Source: BJHL01 sp040378885 (GTDB lineage Bacteria > Planctomycetota > Phycisphaerae > Phycisphaerales > UBA1924). Taken from it: a stretch of 64,000 nucleotides of DNA. The translations under genes were made by a program, and so were the position numbers. Positions 35,922 to 44,340 of this stretch are shown here, one piece after another; positions within the stretch are counted from its first letter, which is position 1; the number at the start of each line of letters is the position of its first letter. The notes beneath the pieces were generated by a model. The model was not told where the DNA came from. It saw nothing but the letters and a program-made list of their open reading frames with translations, and searched no databases. The stretch spans positions 1 to 64,000 of the forward strand of contig JBKDAN010000031.1 in NCBI GenBank assembly GCA_046316615.1, in the 5' to 3' direction.

Positions 35922-37183
35922 TTCGCCTGCGGCCCTGTGGCGTCACCCTTGCGCATGCCACGCGTCGCAATCGCAGCAAGGGCTAACCCGCCCACTGCGA
36001 ATGTGGCGCACACAAAGAAGTGAAGCCCAGGCCCTGCAGGGGTTGTCAGTTCTCCGCGAATTGAGCGATCAAGCAATTGTGAGCCAATCAAGGGCCCGAA
36101 GATTCCCGCGATGCTGTTGAGGCTCTGCAACGCGCCTTGCACCGCGCCCTGCTCGGTCGGCAGCGCAGTCTGCGAGACAATCGATTGTCCCGCTGGCTGC
36201 GAAATGCCGCCAAGGCTCGCGAAGAGCACGATGACGTAGATCATCCATCCCTCGGTCGCAAGCCCGTAACCCGCATATGCCAGACAGCCCAGCCCAATAC
36301 CCAGCAGCAAGCTCGCGCGCAGACCCAGCTTGGGAATGAGCCGACGCGCCAGCCCGCCTTGCACCAGCGCGGCACCTATCCCCACGACAAACAGCGACCA
36401 ACCAACTTTCATCTCATTCCACTGATAGCGATGTTCGGTGTATACGGCCCAGGTTGCATGCAGACCGAACTGTGCAAGGTTGAGCAGGAACAACGCACCA
36501 GCGAGCCACATGATGACCGGATATCGCGCAAGCATCGGCAGCATGCCAATGGGGTTCGCCTTGGCCAATCGGAACGGGCTTCGCCGCTCTTGGGGCAAAC
36601 TCTCCGGCAACACAAAGTACCCATACAGCCAGTTGCACAGCGTGAGCGCCGCCGCCGCATAGAACGGATAGTGGATGTCGATACTGCCCAGAATCCCGCC
36701 CAGCAGCGGCCCGAGCACAAAGCCGATGCCGAACGCGGCGCCGATCAGTCCATATCCCTTGTGTCGCTCCTCCGGGGCCGTGACATCGGCGATGTACGCG
36801 CTTGCCACACCAAAGCTCGCCCCGGTGATGCCGTTGATCACTCGCGTGACAAACAGCCAGCCGATCGTCGGCGCAAGAGCCATCGCCAGGTAATCAAGCC
36901 CTGAGCCAAACAACGCGAACAGAATGACTGGCCGGCGACCAAACCTGTCTGACAGCGCACCCAGCAGCGGCGCGAACAGGAACATGCACGCGTAAAACGT
37001 GGCTTGCAGCCAGCCCACATAAGGCGTTGCCGCTTCAACGGGCATGCCCTTGATTCCGGTCACAGGATCAACCAACAAACTGGCCATGAGCGAGGGCGCA
37101 ACGGGAATGAGCAGGCCAAACCCCAGCACATCAAGCAGAAGCGTGAAGAAGATGAAGATTGCCGCGGGCTTGCGTTGCTGCAC
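35918..37183 (-). CDS. Major facilitator superfamily transporter (TetA-like)
   Basis: 421 residues, about 12 membrane helices. The cytoplasmic loop 2-3 signature GALSDRFGRRPVI is complete and the helix 5 motif region GIGFVLGPLLGG is present, as in the drug/H+ antiporter TetA group. The GTG at 37183 just before QQRKPAAIFIFFTLLLDVLG is the best start; 48 codons upstream overlap the divergent peptidase gene. Being first in an operon with both pyroglutamate-degrading genes (GTGA overlap), it could carry 5-oxoproline or a related compound rather than a drug; that is inference from position only. Confidence 0.88.
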   Translation of the reverse strand: MQQRKPAAIFIFFTLLLDVLGFGLLIPVAPSLMASLLVDPVTGIKGMPVEAATPYVGWLQATFYACMFLFAPLLGALSDRFGRRPVILFALFGSGLDYLAMALAPTIGWLFVTRVINGITGASFGVASAYIADVTAPEERHKGYGLIGAAFGIGFVLGPLLGGILGSIDIHYPFYAAAALTLCNWLYGYFVLPESLPQERRSPFRLAKANPIGMLPMLARYPVIMWLAGALFLLNLAQFGLHATWAVYTEHRYQWNEMKVGWSLFVVGIGAALVQGGLARRLIPKLGLRASLLLGIGLGCLAYAGYGLATEGWMIYVIVLFASLGGISQPAGQSIVSQTALPTEQGAVQGALQSLNSIAGIFGPLIGSQLLDRSIRGELTTPAGPGLHFFVCATFAVGGLALAAIATRGMRKGDATGPQAK

Positions 37184-37254
37184 GCATGCATTCTTGCAGG
37201 GCTTGGCCGTTCGCGTGGCATCGCCGCTCCGTATCCTGCATGATGCTCGAAACG

Positions 37255-38304
37255 ATGGCACAGCCTCGCAATCAGGCCCTGCATCGCACCAAACTCTCCA
37301 CCGCGCTCGCGGGCATTCGCGGCGCATCGCTGCTGCCCCGCTTCGTCACCAAGATGCCCGGCATCAGCCACGAAGGCCGCCTGCCGCCGCTCACACCAGT
37401 GCAAGGTGAGCTCGCCCAGCAGCTCGAACAGATCGTGCGCGAGTTGGCCGGGCCGCTTGCAGGCCGCAACCAGTTTCGCCCGCACGTGCTCTCACGCTGC
37501 GAGGAGTTTCTCAAAGCGCAGCTCGAGCACACGGGCCTGCGTGTTCGCCGACAGGAATACACCAGTCACGGCGAACGCGTCGCGAACCTCGAAGTCGAGC
37601 TACCCGGCGCAACCAAGCGCGACGAGATCGTCATCATCGGCGCCCACTACGACGCGGTGGAGCTCAAGCCGCACTTCGGTCTTTGCCCCGCCGCGAACGA
37701 CAATGGCAGCGGTGTTGCGTGCGTCATCGCCCTCGCGCATCGCGCCGCCGCGCGAGCCAACGCTGGCAAGCCGCCCCAGCGCACGCTGCGATTCACCCTG
37801 TGGGCCAACGAAGAGCCGCCCTTCTTTTGGACCGAGCAGATGGGCAGTCTGGTACACGCTCGCAGTTGCCGCGCCAAGAACGAGAACATTGTCGCCATGC
37901 TGACGCCGGAAACGCTGGGCTGCTACTTGCACGCCGAGGGCACGCAGCGCTACCCGCTTCAGCCACTCTTTGAACCGTTCTATCCCACCAAGGGGAACTT
38001 CATCGCTTTCATGGGCATGACCGAAGCGGCGGACCTCATCCGCCGCAGCGTCGCGACGTTCCGCGAGCGTGCGGCCTTCGCCAGCATCGGCGCGGGACTG
38101 CCGGCCATCATTCCGCACGTGGGCGCGAGCGATCACTGGAGCTTCTGGCGCGTGGGCTACCCCGCGCTCATGATTACCGATACCGCGCCGTATCGCTACA
38201 ACTTCTATCACACCACCGACGATGTGCCGGAGAACATGAACTTCCCCGACTTCGCCCGCGTGACCGATGGGCTTGACCACGTGGTCGCCAAGCTCGCGGA
38301 GTAG
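37255..38304 (+). CDS. M28-family zinc peptidase
   Basis: 349 residues. GAHYDAV (His, Asp), CPAANDNGSGV (bridging Asp), WANEEPPFFW (catalytic Glu, metal Glu), ETLGCY and SDHWSFW (His) supply the M28 di-zinc site; the usual Asp ligand in the fourth block is Glu. M28 enzymes are aminopeptidases or, in some groups, glutaminyl cyclases; GIGAG...FYHTTDD at the end fits the exopeptidase group. No signal peptide is present. Starts at 37240, 37243 or 37255 are possible; the last gives MAQPRNQALHR. It is divergent from the MFS-pxp operon, which makes pyroglutamate, a peptide-turnover product, suggestive but unproven company. Confidence 0.85.
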   Translation: MAQPRNQALHRTKLSTALAGIRGASLLPRFVTKMPGISHEGRLPPLTPVQGELAQQLEQIVRELAGPLAGRNQFRPHVLSRCEEFLKAQLEHTGLRVRRQEYTSHGERVANLEVELPGATKRDEIVIIGAHYDAVELKPHFGLCPAANDNGSGVACVIALAHRAAARANAGKPPQRTLRFTLWANEEPPFFWTEQMGSLVHARSCRAKNENIVAMLTPETLGCYLHAEGTQRYPLQPLFEPFYPTKGNFIAFMGMTEAADLIRRSVATFRERAAFASIGAGLPAIIPHVGASDHWSFWRVGYPALMITDTAPYRYNFYHTTDDVPENMNFPDFARVTDGLDHVVAKLAE

Positions 38305-38338
38305 CAGACCAGCCACCGGACAGATCTGCTGCCTTGTT

Positions 38339-38366
38339 GATTATTGATTCTCAACTATCAATAATC
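38339..38366 (+). promoter_or_regulatory. AT-rich palindrome, candidate Zur/Fur-type operator
   Basis: GATTATTGAT - 8 bases - ATCAATAATC, perfect 10-bp arms, in a 66-base gap and ending five bases before the ATG of the COG0523 gene. It is strikingly AT-rich for this GC-rich region. Arms and position are like Fur-family operators covering the promoter and start site. Confidence 0.6.
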
Positions 38367-38370
38367 GAGC

Positions 38371-39639
38371 ATGCCTAATACTGCCAAGCGTCTGCCCGTC
38401 ACTGTTCTCTCCGGCTTTCTGGGCGCAGGCAAGACCACGCTACTGAACCACATACTCGCAAATCGATCGGGGCTGCGCGTTGCTGTCATCGTCAATGACA
38501 TGAGCGAAGTGAACATCGACGCGGAGCTCGTCAAGACCGGCGGCCGGGTGGGGGATGTGCAGCTCGACCGCGTGCAGGAGACCATGGTCGAGATGACCAA
38601 CGGCTGCATCTGCTGCACACTGCGAGAAGACCTGCTGCGCGAAGTCGAACGCCTCGCACTCGAAGGCCGCTTCGATTACATGCTCATCGAGAGCACCGGC
38701 ATTGGCGAGCCGCTGCCGGTTGCGCAGACGTTTACCTTCGAGACGGAGTCAGGCGCGACCCTGAGTGAGTTTGCCAAGCTCGACACGATGGTGACCGTCG
38801 TCGATGCGTTCAATTTCCTTAAGGATTTCCGCAGTGAGGACGATCTGTCGCAGCGCGAAGCGGATGGCAGACCACTGGGCAACGACGAGAATGACACACG
38901 CAGCATCGCCGACTTGCTGACAGATCAAACGGAGTTCGCGGATGTCATCGTGCTGAACAAGTGCGACTTGGTCTCCGCGTCACAGCTCTCGAAGGTCGAA
39001 GCGACCTTGCGCAGCCTCAACGCGCGAGCCAGAATTGTCCGCAGCATACGCGGCAAGGTGGCCCTCGAAGATGTGCTGGGCACCGGGCTTTTCGACATGG
39101 AAGAAGCCTCGCGCAGCGCGAAGTGGCTACGCGAACTGCAGCAGGAACACACGCCCGAAACCGAGGAGTACGGTGTGTCAAGCGTTGTCTTTCGCGCTCG
39201 CAGACCCTTCCACCCCGCGCGCCTGTACAACTTCATCACGGGCGGCTTCCTCAAGACCGTGCGCAGCAAGGGATTCGTGTGGCTCGCCAACCGCAACGAC
39301 GCTGCAGGCCTCTGGTCGCAGGCTGGCGGAAGCTTCAGGCTTGAACCCGCTGGCATCTGGTGGGCGGCTCGCCCCGATCGCACGCCCGATGACGAAGAAA
39401 CACGCACCTGGCTGCAGGCAAACTGGCGCGAGCCCTACGGCGATCGCCGTCAGGAACTCGTTCTGATCGGCGTTGACTGGGACAAGTCGATGCAAGTTGC
39501 CATGCTTGAAACATGCCTGCTCAGCGATGAAGAAATGGCCGCGGGCCCCGCTGCATGGGCCACGTTCGAAGATCCCTTCCCGCAGTGGCACATTGCCGGC
39601 ATGCAGCACACCGGGCCTGACCGCGACGACGAGGTGTAA
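38371..39639 (+). CDS. COG0523 (CobW/ZNG1-type) GTPase metallochaperone
   Basis: 422 residues. Walker A GFLGAGKTT, the metal-binding CxCC motif (NGCICCTLRED), ESTGIGEPLPV, VLNKCDLV for guanine, and a C-terminal CobW_C domain (RRPFHPARLYNFITGGFL...WLANRND). Members with GCxCC deliver zinc (or cobalt/iron) to client enzymes using GTP; the zinc group is induced by zinc starvation under Zur. An AT-rich palindrome lies just upstream and the gene is followed one base later by a Cys-less FmdB-like gene, both pointing to zinc limitation. Start is ATG 38371; no ribosome site is visible because the palindrome occupies that space. Confidence 0.92.
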   Translation: MPNTAKRLPVTVLSGFLGAGKTTLLNHILANRSGLRVAVIVNDMSEVNIDAELVKTGGRVGDVQLDRVQETMVEMTNGCICCTLREDLLREVERLALEGRFDYMLIESTGIGEPLPVAQTFTFETESGATLSEFAKLDTMVTVVDAFNFLKDFRSEDDLSQREADGRPLGNDENDTRSIADLLTDQTEFADVIVLNKCDLVSASQLSKVEATLRSLNARARIVRSIRGKVALEDVLGTGLFDMEEASRSAKWLRELQQEHTPETEEYGVSSVVFRARRPFHPARLYNFITGGFLKTVRSKGFVWLANRNDAAGLWSQAGGSFRLEPAGIWWAARPDRTPDDEETRTWLQANWREPYGDRRQELVLIGVDWDKSMQVAMLETCLLSDEEMAAGPAAWATFEDPFPQWHIAGMQHTGPDRDDEV

Positions 39640-39640
39640 C

Positions 39641-39850
39641 GTGCCGACGTATGTCTACCGCATCATCAAGCCAGCTGGCAAACTCGGCGCAACCCTTGAA
39701 GTGCAGCAGAGCATGGGCGACCCGCCACTGACGCGCCACCCCACCACCGGTCAGCCCGTGGTGCGCGTACCGCAGGCTCCCATGCTGCAGCGACCAAGTG
39801 CCTCACACGGCAGGCACGCGTCAGGCAGTTGCTGCCCCGGCTGCAAGTAA
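39641..39850 (+). CDS. FmdB-like regulatory protein lacking the zinc-ribbon cysteines
   Basis: 69 residues from a GTG (GAGGTG precedes it) starting one base after the COG0523 stop. PTYVYRIIKPAGKLGATLEV, then QQSMGDPPLTRHPTTGQPVV, follows the FmdB family plan (PTYEYxCxxCGxxFEVxQSMxDPPLTxCPxCGGxVxR), but all four zinc-ribbon cysteines are replaced, while the Ser/His/Cys-rich tail with CCPGC remains. Cys-minus paralogs of zinc-ribbon proteins are the classic zinc-sparing substitutes made under Zur control. I infer such a role here, supported by the metallochaperone partner; whether a Cys-containing FmdB exists elsewhere in the genome cannot be seen. Confidence 0.8.
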   Translation: MPTYVYRIIKPAGKLGATLEVQQSMGDPPLTRHPTTGQPVVRVPQAPMLQRPSASHGRHASGSCCPGCK

Positions 39851-39861
39851 ACACACGTTGC

Positions 39862-40461
39862 TTACGCACCCCGGCTCTTGCCCGGCACCCACAGCACATC
39901 CTTGCCACCATCGTCATTCGCCACGCGACTGAGCACGAACAGCAGATCGCTCAACCGATTCAGATACCGAATCGCCTCGGCGCTCACCGTCTCGCCCTCA
40001 GCGCCCTGCAGCGTCACGCCGATGCGTTCAGCTCGACGCACAATCGTCCGAGCCAAATGCAGCGAAGCCGCCAGAGGCGTGCCGCCGGGAAGCACAAAGC
40101 TATTGAGCGGCTTGAGATTGTCGTTGAACTTGTCGATCGTCTGCTCCAGCCGGGTCGTCTGCATCGCGACGATGCGCAGCCGCGTGCCGGCTTGCTCGTC
40201 TTTGGTCACAGGCGTGGCGAGGTCCGCGCCAAGATCAAACAGATCGTGCTGAATCAGCCGCAGAATCGCCGCGATCTCCGAAGTGGCGTGGCCATGCCCG
40301 CCATCCGCCGAGATCACTGCAAGACCGATCGCGGCGTTGGCTTCGTCGACCGTGCCATACGCCTCGACGCGCAAGTCATCCTTGCGCACGCGCTGACCCG
40401 TTGCCAGGCCTGTCGTGCCGTCGTCGCCGGTCTTCGTGTAGATCTTGGTAAGCCTCACCAT
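39862..40461 (-). CDS. Cob(I)alamin adenosyltransferase (PduO type)
   Basis: 199 residues. IYTKTGDDGTTGLATGQRVRKDDLRVEAYGTVDEANAAIG is the N-terminal ATP-binding signature; LVLPGGTPLAASLHLARTIVRRAER and YLNRLSDLLFVLSR complete the five-helix PduO fold. It transfers the adenosyl group of ATP to cobalamin to make coenzyme B12. ATG 40461 (MVRLTKIY) sets the right length. Its 3' end faces the FmdB-like gene 11 bases away and its 5' end lies 76 bases from the end of trpB on the same strand. Confidence 0.95.
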   Translation of the reverse strand: MVRLTKIYTKTGDDGTTGLATGQRVRKDDLRVEAYGTVDEANAAIGLAVISADGGHGHATSEIAAILRLIQHDLFDLGADLATPVTKDEQAGTRLRIVAMQTTRLEQTIDKFNDNLKPLNSFVLPGGTPLAASLHLARTIVRRAERIGVTLQGAEGETVSAEAIRYLNRLSDLLFVLSRVANDDGGKDVLWVPGKSRGA

Positions 40462-40537
40462 GGTCGACTGCTTTCGTACTGCAACGCGCGAGCGATGCGA
40501 ACCCAACCTCGAATGACACGTTCTGCGGTGAATCCGC

Positions 40538-41797
40538 TCACTTGCGCTCAGACAACAAACGCATCGCCTCATCTACGTCCTTGTCGCCGCGCCCGGACAA
40601 GTTGATGACCAGATGCTCTTTGCTGCTCATCGTCGCCGCCGTCTTCACGGCCTGCGCGATTGCGTGCGAGGTTTCCAGCGCGGGGATGATCCCCTCCAGC
40701 CGCGCCAGCAGCGTGAATGCGTCCAGCGCTTCGGTATCCGTCACGGCGGTGTACTGCACGCGTCCGGCGTCTTTCCAGTAGCTGTGCTCGGGACCGACAC
40801 CGGGGTAGTCCAGCCCCGCGCTGCAACTGTGCACGTCCGCCGTCTGCCCGGCGTCATCCTGCAGCACATAGCTCAGCGAACCGTGCAGAATGCCCGGCGA
40901 ACCCAGCGAAAGCGGAGCAGCGTGCTTGCCCTTCTCAGGTCCGTGCCCGCCGGCTTCCACGCCAATCAGCTTCACTTTCACATCATCCACGAACGGATAG
41001 AAGATACCCGCAGCGTTACTGCCGCCGCCCACGCACGCCATAACGACATTGGGCAGTTGCCCCATCGCCCGCAGCGACTGCGCCATGCACTCGCGCCCGA
41101 TGATGCTCTGAAAATCACGCACGATCATCGGGAAGGGGTGCGGCCCCACCACACTGCCGATGATGTAGTGCGTGTGATCCACCGAGCCCTGCCAGTCGCG
41201 CATGGCCTCGTTGGTCGCGTCCTTCAGCGTGCGCGAGCCCGTATTCACCTCAATGACGCGCGCGCCCATCATCTTCATGCGCGTCACATTCAGCTTCTGG
41301 CGGCGTACGTCCTCGCTGCCCATGTACACATCGCACTGGAGGCCGAAGTGCGCCGCCGCCGTCGCGCTCGCCACACCGTGCTGGCCCGCGCCAGTCTCCG
41401 CGATGATGCGCTTCTTACCCATCTTCAGCGTCAGCAGCGCCTGTCCCAGCGTGTTGTTGATCTTGTGCGCACCCGTGTGCGCCAGGTCCTCGCGCTTCAG
41501 CCAGATGTTCGCGCCCATCTCAGCACTTGCGCTCTTCCGCACATGCGCCGTCAACCCCTTCGCGAGGTACAGCGGCGTCGGCCGGCCAGTGAAGGTCTTG
41601 TGCAGCGCATGCAGCTCATCCCAGAACTTGCTGTCTCGGCAGACGCGCTCGTACACATCTTCCAACTGCCGCAGCGCGGGCACCAGCATCTCAGGCACGT
41701 ACGCCCCGCCAAACTGACCGAATCGGCCAGCCTGCGAAGGCACTTCAGACACACGCGGAGCCACAGGCTTGGGAGGTGCGACAGGAGTCGGAGGCAT
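40538..41797 (-). CDS. trpB: Tryptophan synthase beta chain
   Basis: 419 residues. GQFGGAYVPEMLVPAL, RPTPLYLAKGLT, LKREDLAHTGAHKINN with the PLP Lys112, AETGAGQHGVASA, and the phosphate-binding GGGSNAAG are all present. It joins indole and serine to tryptophan. The chain carries a 20-residue Pro-rich N-terminal extension. The ATG 41797 is used rather than the TTG two codons earlier. No trpA, trpF or other trp genes are near, so the pathway is dispersed. Confidence 0.96.
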   Translation of the reverse strand: MPPTPVAPPKPVAPRVSEVPSQAGRFGQFGGAYVPEMLVPALRQLEDVYERVCRDSKFWDELHALHKTFTGRPTPLYLAKGLTAHVRKSASAEMGANIWLKREDLAHTGAHKINNTLGQALLTLKMGKKRIIAETGAGQHGVASATAAAHFGLQCDVYMGSEDVRRQKLNVTRMKMMGARVIEVNTGSRTLKDATNEAMRDWQGSVDHTHYIIGSVVGPHPFPMIVRDFQSIIGRECMAQSLRAMGQLPNVVMACVGGGSNAAGIFYPFVDDVKVKLIGVEAGGHGPEKGKHAAPLSLGSPGILHGSLSYVLQDDAGQTADVHSCSAGLDYPGVGPEHSYWKDAGRVQYTAVTDTEALDAFTLLARLEGIIPALETSHAIAQAVKTAATMSSKEHLVINLSGRGDKDVDEAMRLLSERK

Positions 41798-41893
41798 GCA
41801 CAACGGTAGTGCGCATCCAAACGACCAGAGGCAGCCGTATCTGCCCGCGTCACACGCTGCAAACTGGTCCGCGAATCACATTTCACCCGGGAA

Positions 41894-42199
41894 TCACTGG
41901 ATTTCGCCGGGATCGTCACGCCGCTTGAGTCGTCGCCAGACCAGCATCACGGGCAGAATCACCAGCATCGGCGCGCACGTGAGATCCAGCAGCAGTGGCA
42001 GCCCGACCCACGTCTTGTTCGTGAGCCACGGCGCCAGAGCCAAACCACCCGCCGCGCTGACGCCCCCGAGCCACCAGCCCATCGAAGCTGTGCGCTTGCC
42101 TCGCAAGCCCTGTACGAAAATGACGTAGTTCATGATGATGATGTACGTGCCAAGAAGCACGAGCAGCGTCGAGGCGACATACTTCAGCGCCAGCAGCAT
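41894..42199 (-). CDS. Small membrane protein coupled to mqnD
   Basis: 101 residues, three hydrophobic segments (about 1-30 LLALKYVASTLLVLLGTYIIIM, 40-58, 68-88 LLLDLTCAPMLVILPVMLVW) and a basic C-terminus (RRLKRRDDPGEIQ). Family unknown to me. Its ATG shares a base with the mqnD stop (TGATG), so it is co-translated with that gene. Confidence 0.72.
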   Translation of the reverse strand: MLLALKYVASTLLVLLGTYIIIMNYVIFVQGLRGKRTASMGWWLGGVSAAGGLALAPWLTNKTWVGLPLLLDLTCAPMLVILPVMLVWRRLKRRDDPGEIQ

Positions 42200-43167
42200 C
42201 AACTCACCACATCAATCTCATCCACCCGCGGGCACAGCCCCGCCTCCGCCCCCTCGCGCAGCAGCCACTCAATCGCTGTGCGACCCGTGTCGCCCATGTC
42301 AACCGTCAGGTCCGTCACGTACATGTCCACGTACTTTTCCACGAGCTCCGTCGTGGGCGGCTGCGTGCCGCTGTTCTTTGCGTTGATCGCGGCAAACGGC
42401 ATCGTGTACTCGATGCTCTCATCACGATGCGCCATCGCGTAGTCCAGGCTCGCCTGCAGCAGGCGCGACACTTCCGCAATCGTCCCCTCGCCGAACCGCG
42501 CATCAAGATCACGCTTCACCGCATTGATCCCCAGCGGCAGCGGCAAACCACGATGCCGCTTCCACCACGCGCCCAGATCAATCACCTGCCGCAAGTTCGC
42601 CTGTGCAAACGTCACCTGGCCTTCATGAATCACCAGCCCCGCGCTCACCTTGCCATCGCGCACCGCGGGAATGATCGCATCAAACGGCATCTCGATGAAC
42701 CGCGCGCTGCTGCTCATCGCCCCTTTGCCCAGCAGCAGTCCCAGCGTCATGAACGCACTGGTCCGCAGGCCCGGCACCGCAATCAGCACGTCATCATCCT
42801 TGAGGCAGTTCTCACACCCGATGCTCTCGTTGTCGACGCGAGCCACAATCTTGGGCCCGTACCCATCCCCAAACGAACTACCGCACGAAGTGATCACATA
42901 GCGATGCTGCACATCCGCATACGCCCGCACGCTGAGCGCCGAAATGTCATACTCAGCCCCACCACTCGCGTCATCGCGCGCAGCGAGCTTGTTGAACACA
43001 CTGATATCGCCAGGCACCGCCTGAAACGAAAGATCACCTGTCGCAACGCGAGGCCGCCCGTCGCGCCCCGCGTAAGGCGTCCCATCAGGATTGATCTTTC
43101 CAGTGATGGGCCACCACATGAAGCAGTCATCAGGGTCGGCAGAGTGAGCAAGCGTGAGCGTGGGCAT
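42199..43167 (-). CDS. mqnD: 1,4-dihydroxy-6-naphthoate synthase
   Basis: 322 residues of the periplasmic-binding-protein-like MqnA/MqnD fold: LAHSADPDDCFMWWPIT, AYADVQHRYVITSCGSSFGDGYGPKIV, VPGLRTSAFMTLGLLLG, AGLVIHEGQVTFA, LPLGINAVKRDL. Ser/Asp positions in SADPDD and the HEGQ loop are typical of MqnD, which converts cyclic dehypoxanthine futalosine to the naphthoate precursor of menaquinone. It indicates the futalosine route. It is followed by a coupled small membrane protein gene. Confidence 0.92.
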   Translation of the reverse strand: MPTLTLAHSADPDDCFMWWPITGKINPDGTPYAGRDGRPRVATGDLSFQAVPGDISVFNKLAARDDASGGAEYDISALSVRAYADVQHRYVITSCGSSFGDGYGPKIVARVDNESIGCENCLKDDDVLIAVPGLRTSAFMTLGLLLGKGAMSSSARFIEMPFDAIIPAVRDGKVSAGLVIHEGQVTFAQANLRQVIDLGAWWKRHRGLPLPLGINAVKRDLDARFGEGTIAEVSRLLQASLDYAMAHRDESIEYTMPFAAINAKNSGTQPPTTELVEKYVDMYVTDLTVDMGDTGRTAIEWLLREGAEAGLCPRVDEIDVVS

Positions 43168-43225
43168 GCTGCAAGCGTAGATGCCAACCCACCGGCATCC
43201 CTCACGCTGCGACGTGCCCCCATCA

Positions 43226-44239
43226 TCACACTCCCGTCAACATCTGCTCCACCAGTTTCACCCGCTGCGGCTCCGTCAGCGCATCGTGTATCGCCTTGGC
43301 CAGCATCGCCCGATGCTCCGCTGTCGGCCGCAGATTCCCGCTGCGCACAAACTCCACAAACGCCCGGCGCAACGCCCCCTTCTGCTCCTCCGTCGCCTCC
43401 ACCGCGCCTGCAATCGTGTCCATCTTCTGCTTCACCGGTCGCAGTGAACTCTCATACATCCGCTGCACTTCACGAGCAAACGTCCGCGCAATCAACTGAT
43501 CCACAATCTTCTCACGCGGCGTCTTGCTCTGCTGCTTCTGCTCACGCGCAATCCACGCCTCCCAATACGCATCCACCAGTTGCGTCAACTGCGCGTGCTG
43601 CTCCGCCGAAAGCACGCTCGCAAGCGGCGACAGCAGCGGATCCCGCGTGCGCTGCGGATCAAACCCCTCAAACAACTGCTTCCCCAGCGCGCCCGAGATG
43701 TCCTTCCCCGTCGCCGGGTCCTTCAGCGCCGCCGGATCCGCAAACTCCTTGAGCAGTTCCACATGCTGCGTCAGGTGCAGCCGCAGCGCATCAGCCCGGT
43801 CCATCACCACTTCACGCGCACGCATCCGCTGCGTCTCATCCAGATCCAGCAAGGCCAGCCCCGCTTCCTCAGGCCGAATATCCAGCAATTGCAGCCGATT
43901 CTGCATGTCATACCGCACCAGCGTGCGCGATGCCGGATCATCCACCCGCGGCCCCGCCAGCGGGTCATTCTCCGTTGCGGCTCCCGCCGACTTACCACCG
44001 CCGCCTGACATGCCATCAGGCGTGCTCGCATCCCGCTTCGCCGGCGCGGCAGGTGCCATGGGATCCACTGCATCCATGGGTGTATCTGCCGGCTTGTCTT
44101 CTTCCGGCTTGTTTTCTGCCGGCTTGGTATCCATCGGCTGCATGTCCTGAGCATGCACCACGCTGGCAGCACCGCTGCCGTACAGGGCCACCAGCACACC
44201 CATCCTTACCGCTCGTCCCAACTTCGTGCACAGCTTCAT
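43226..44239 (-). CDS. Secreted helical protein of unknown function
   Basis: 337 residues. Signal peptide MKLCTKLGRAVRMGVLVALYGSGAASVVHAQ, then about 70 residues of Pro/Asp/Lys/Ala low complexity (KPAENKPEEDKPADTP), then a helical domain (LALLDLDETQRMRAREVVMDRADALR, LSAEQHAQLTQLVDAYWEAW, LTEPQRVKLVEQML). The L-x3-Q-R spacing repeats as in Spy/LTXXQ-type periplasmic proteins. It resembles 31420-32349 in plan though not clearly in sequence. No partner is adjacent in an operon. Confidence 0.72.
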   Translation of the reverse strand: MKLCTKLGRAVRMGVLVALYGSGAASVVHAQDMQPMDTKPAENKPEEDKPADTPMDAVDPMAPAAPAKRDASTPDGMSGGGGKSAGAATENDPLAGPRVDDPASRTLVRYDMQNRLQLLDIRPEEAGLALLDLDETQRMRAREVVMDRADALRLHLTQHVELLKEFADPAALKDPATGKDISGALGKQLFEGFDPQRTRDPLLSPLASVLSAEQHAQLTQLVDAYWEAWIAREQKQQSKTPREKIVDQLIARTFAREVQRMYESSLRPVKQKMDTIAGAVEATEEQKGALRRAFVEFVRSGNLRPTAEHRAMLAKAIHDALTEPQRVKLVEQMLTGV

Positions 44240-44340
44240 GCATGCAGCGTACCCGAGCTGTCAATGACCACACATGGGCATACCGGCGAACGACAGGCGT
44301 CCCCACAAACCGCAAAATTGGTTGTTCCCCAATCAACGGC

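Noticed and set aside
34865..36023. Plus-strand Arg/His/Pro frames
   Set aside because: Antisense to the fused PxpB-PxpC gene, whose family blocks are complete on the minus strand.
39473..39850. 125-residue form of the FmdB-like protein
   Set aside because: The extra 56 residues overlap the end of the COG0523 gene and do not match FmdB; the GTG at 39641 starts the PTYxY motif.
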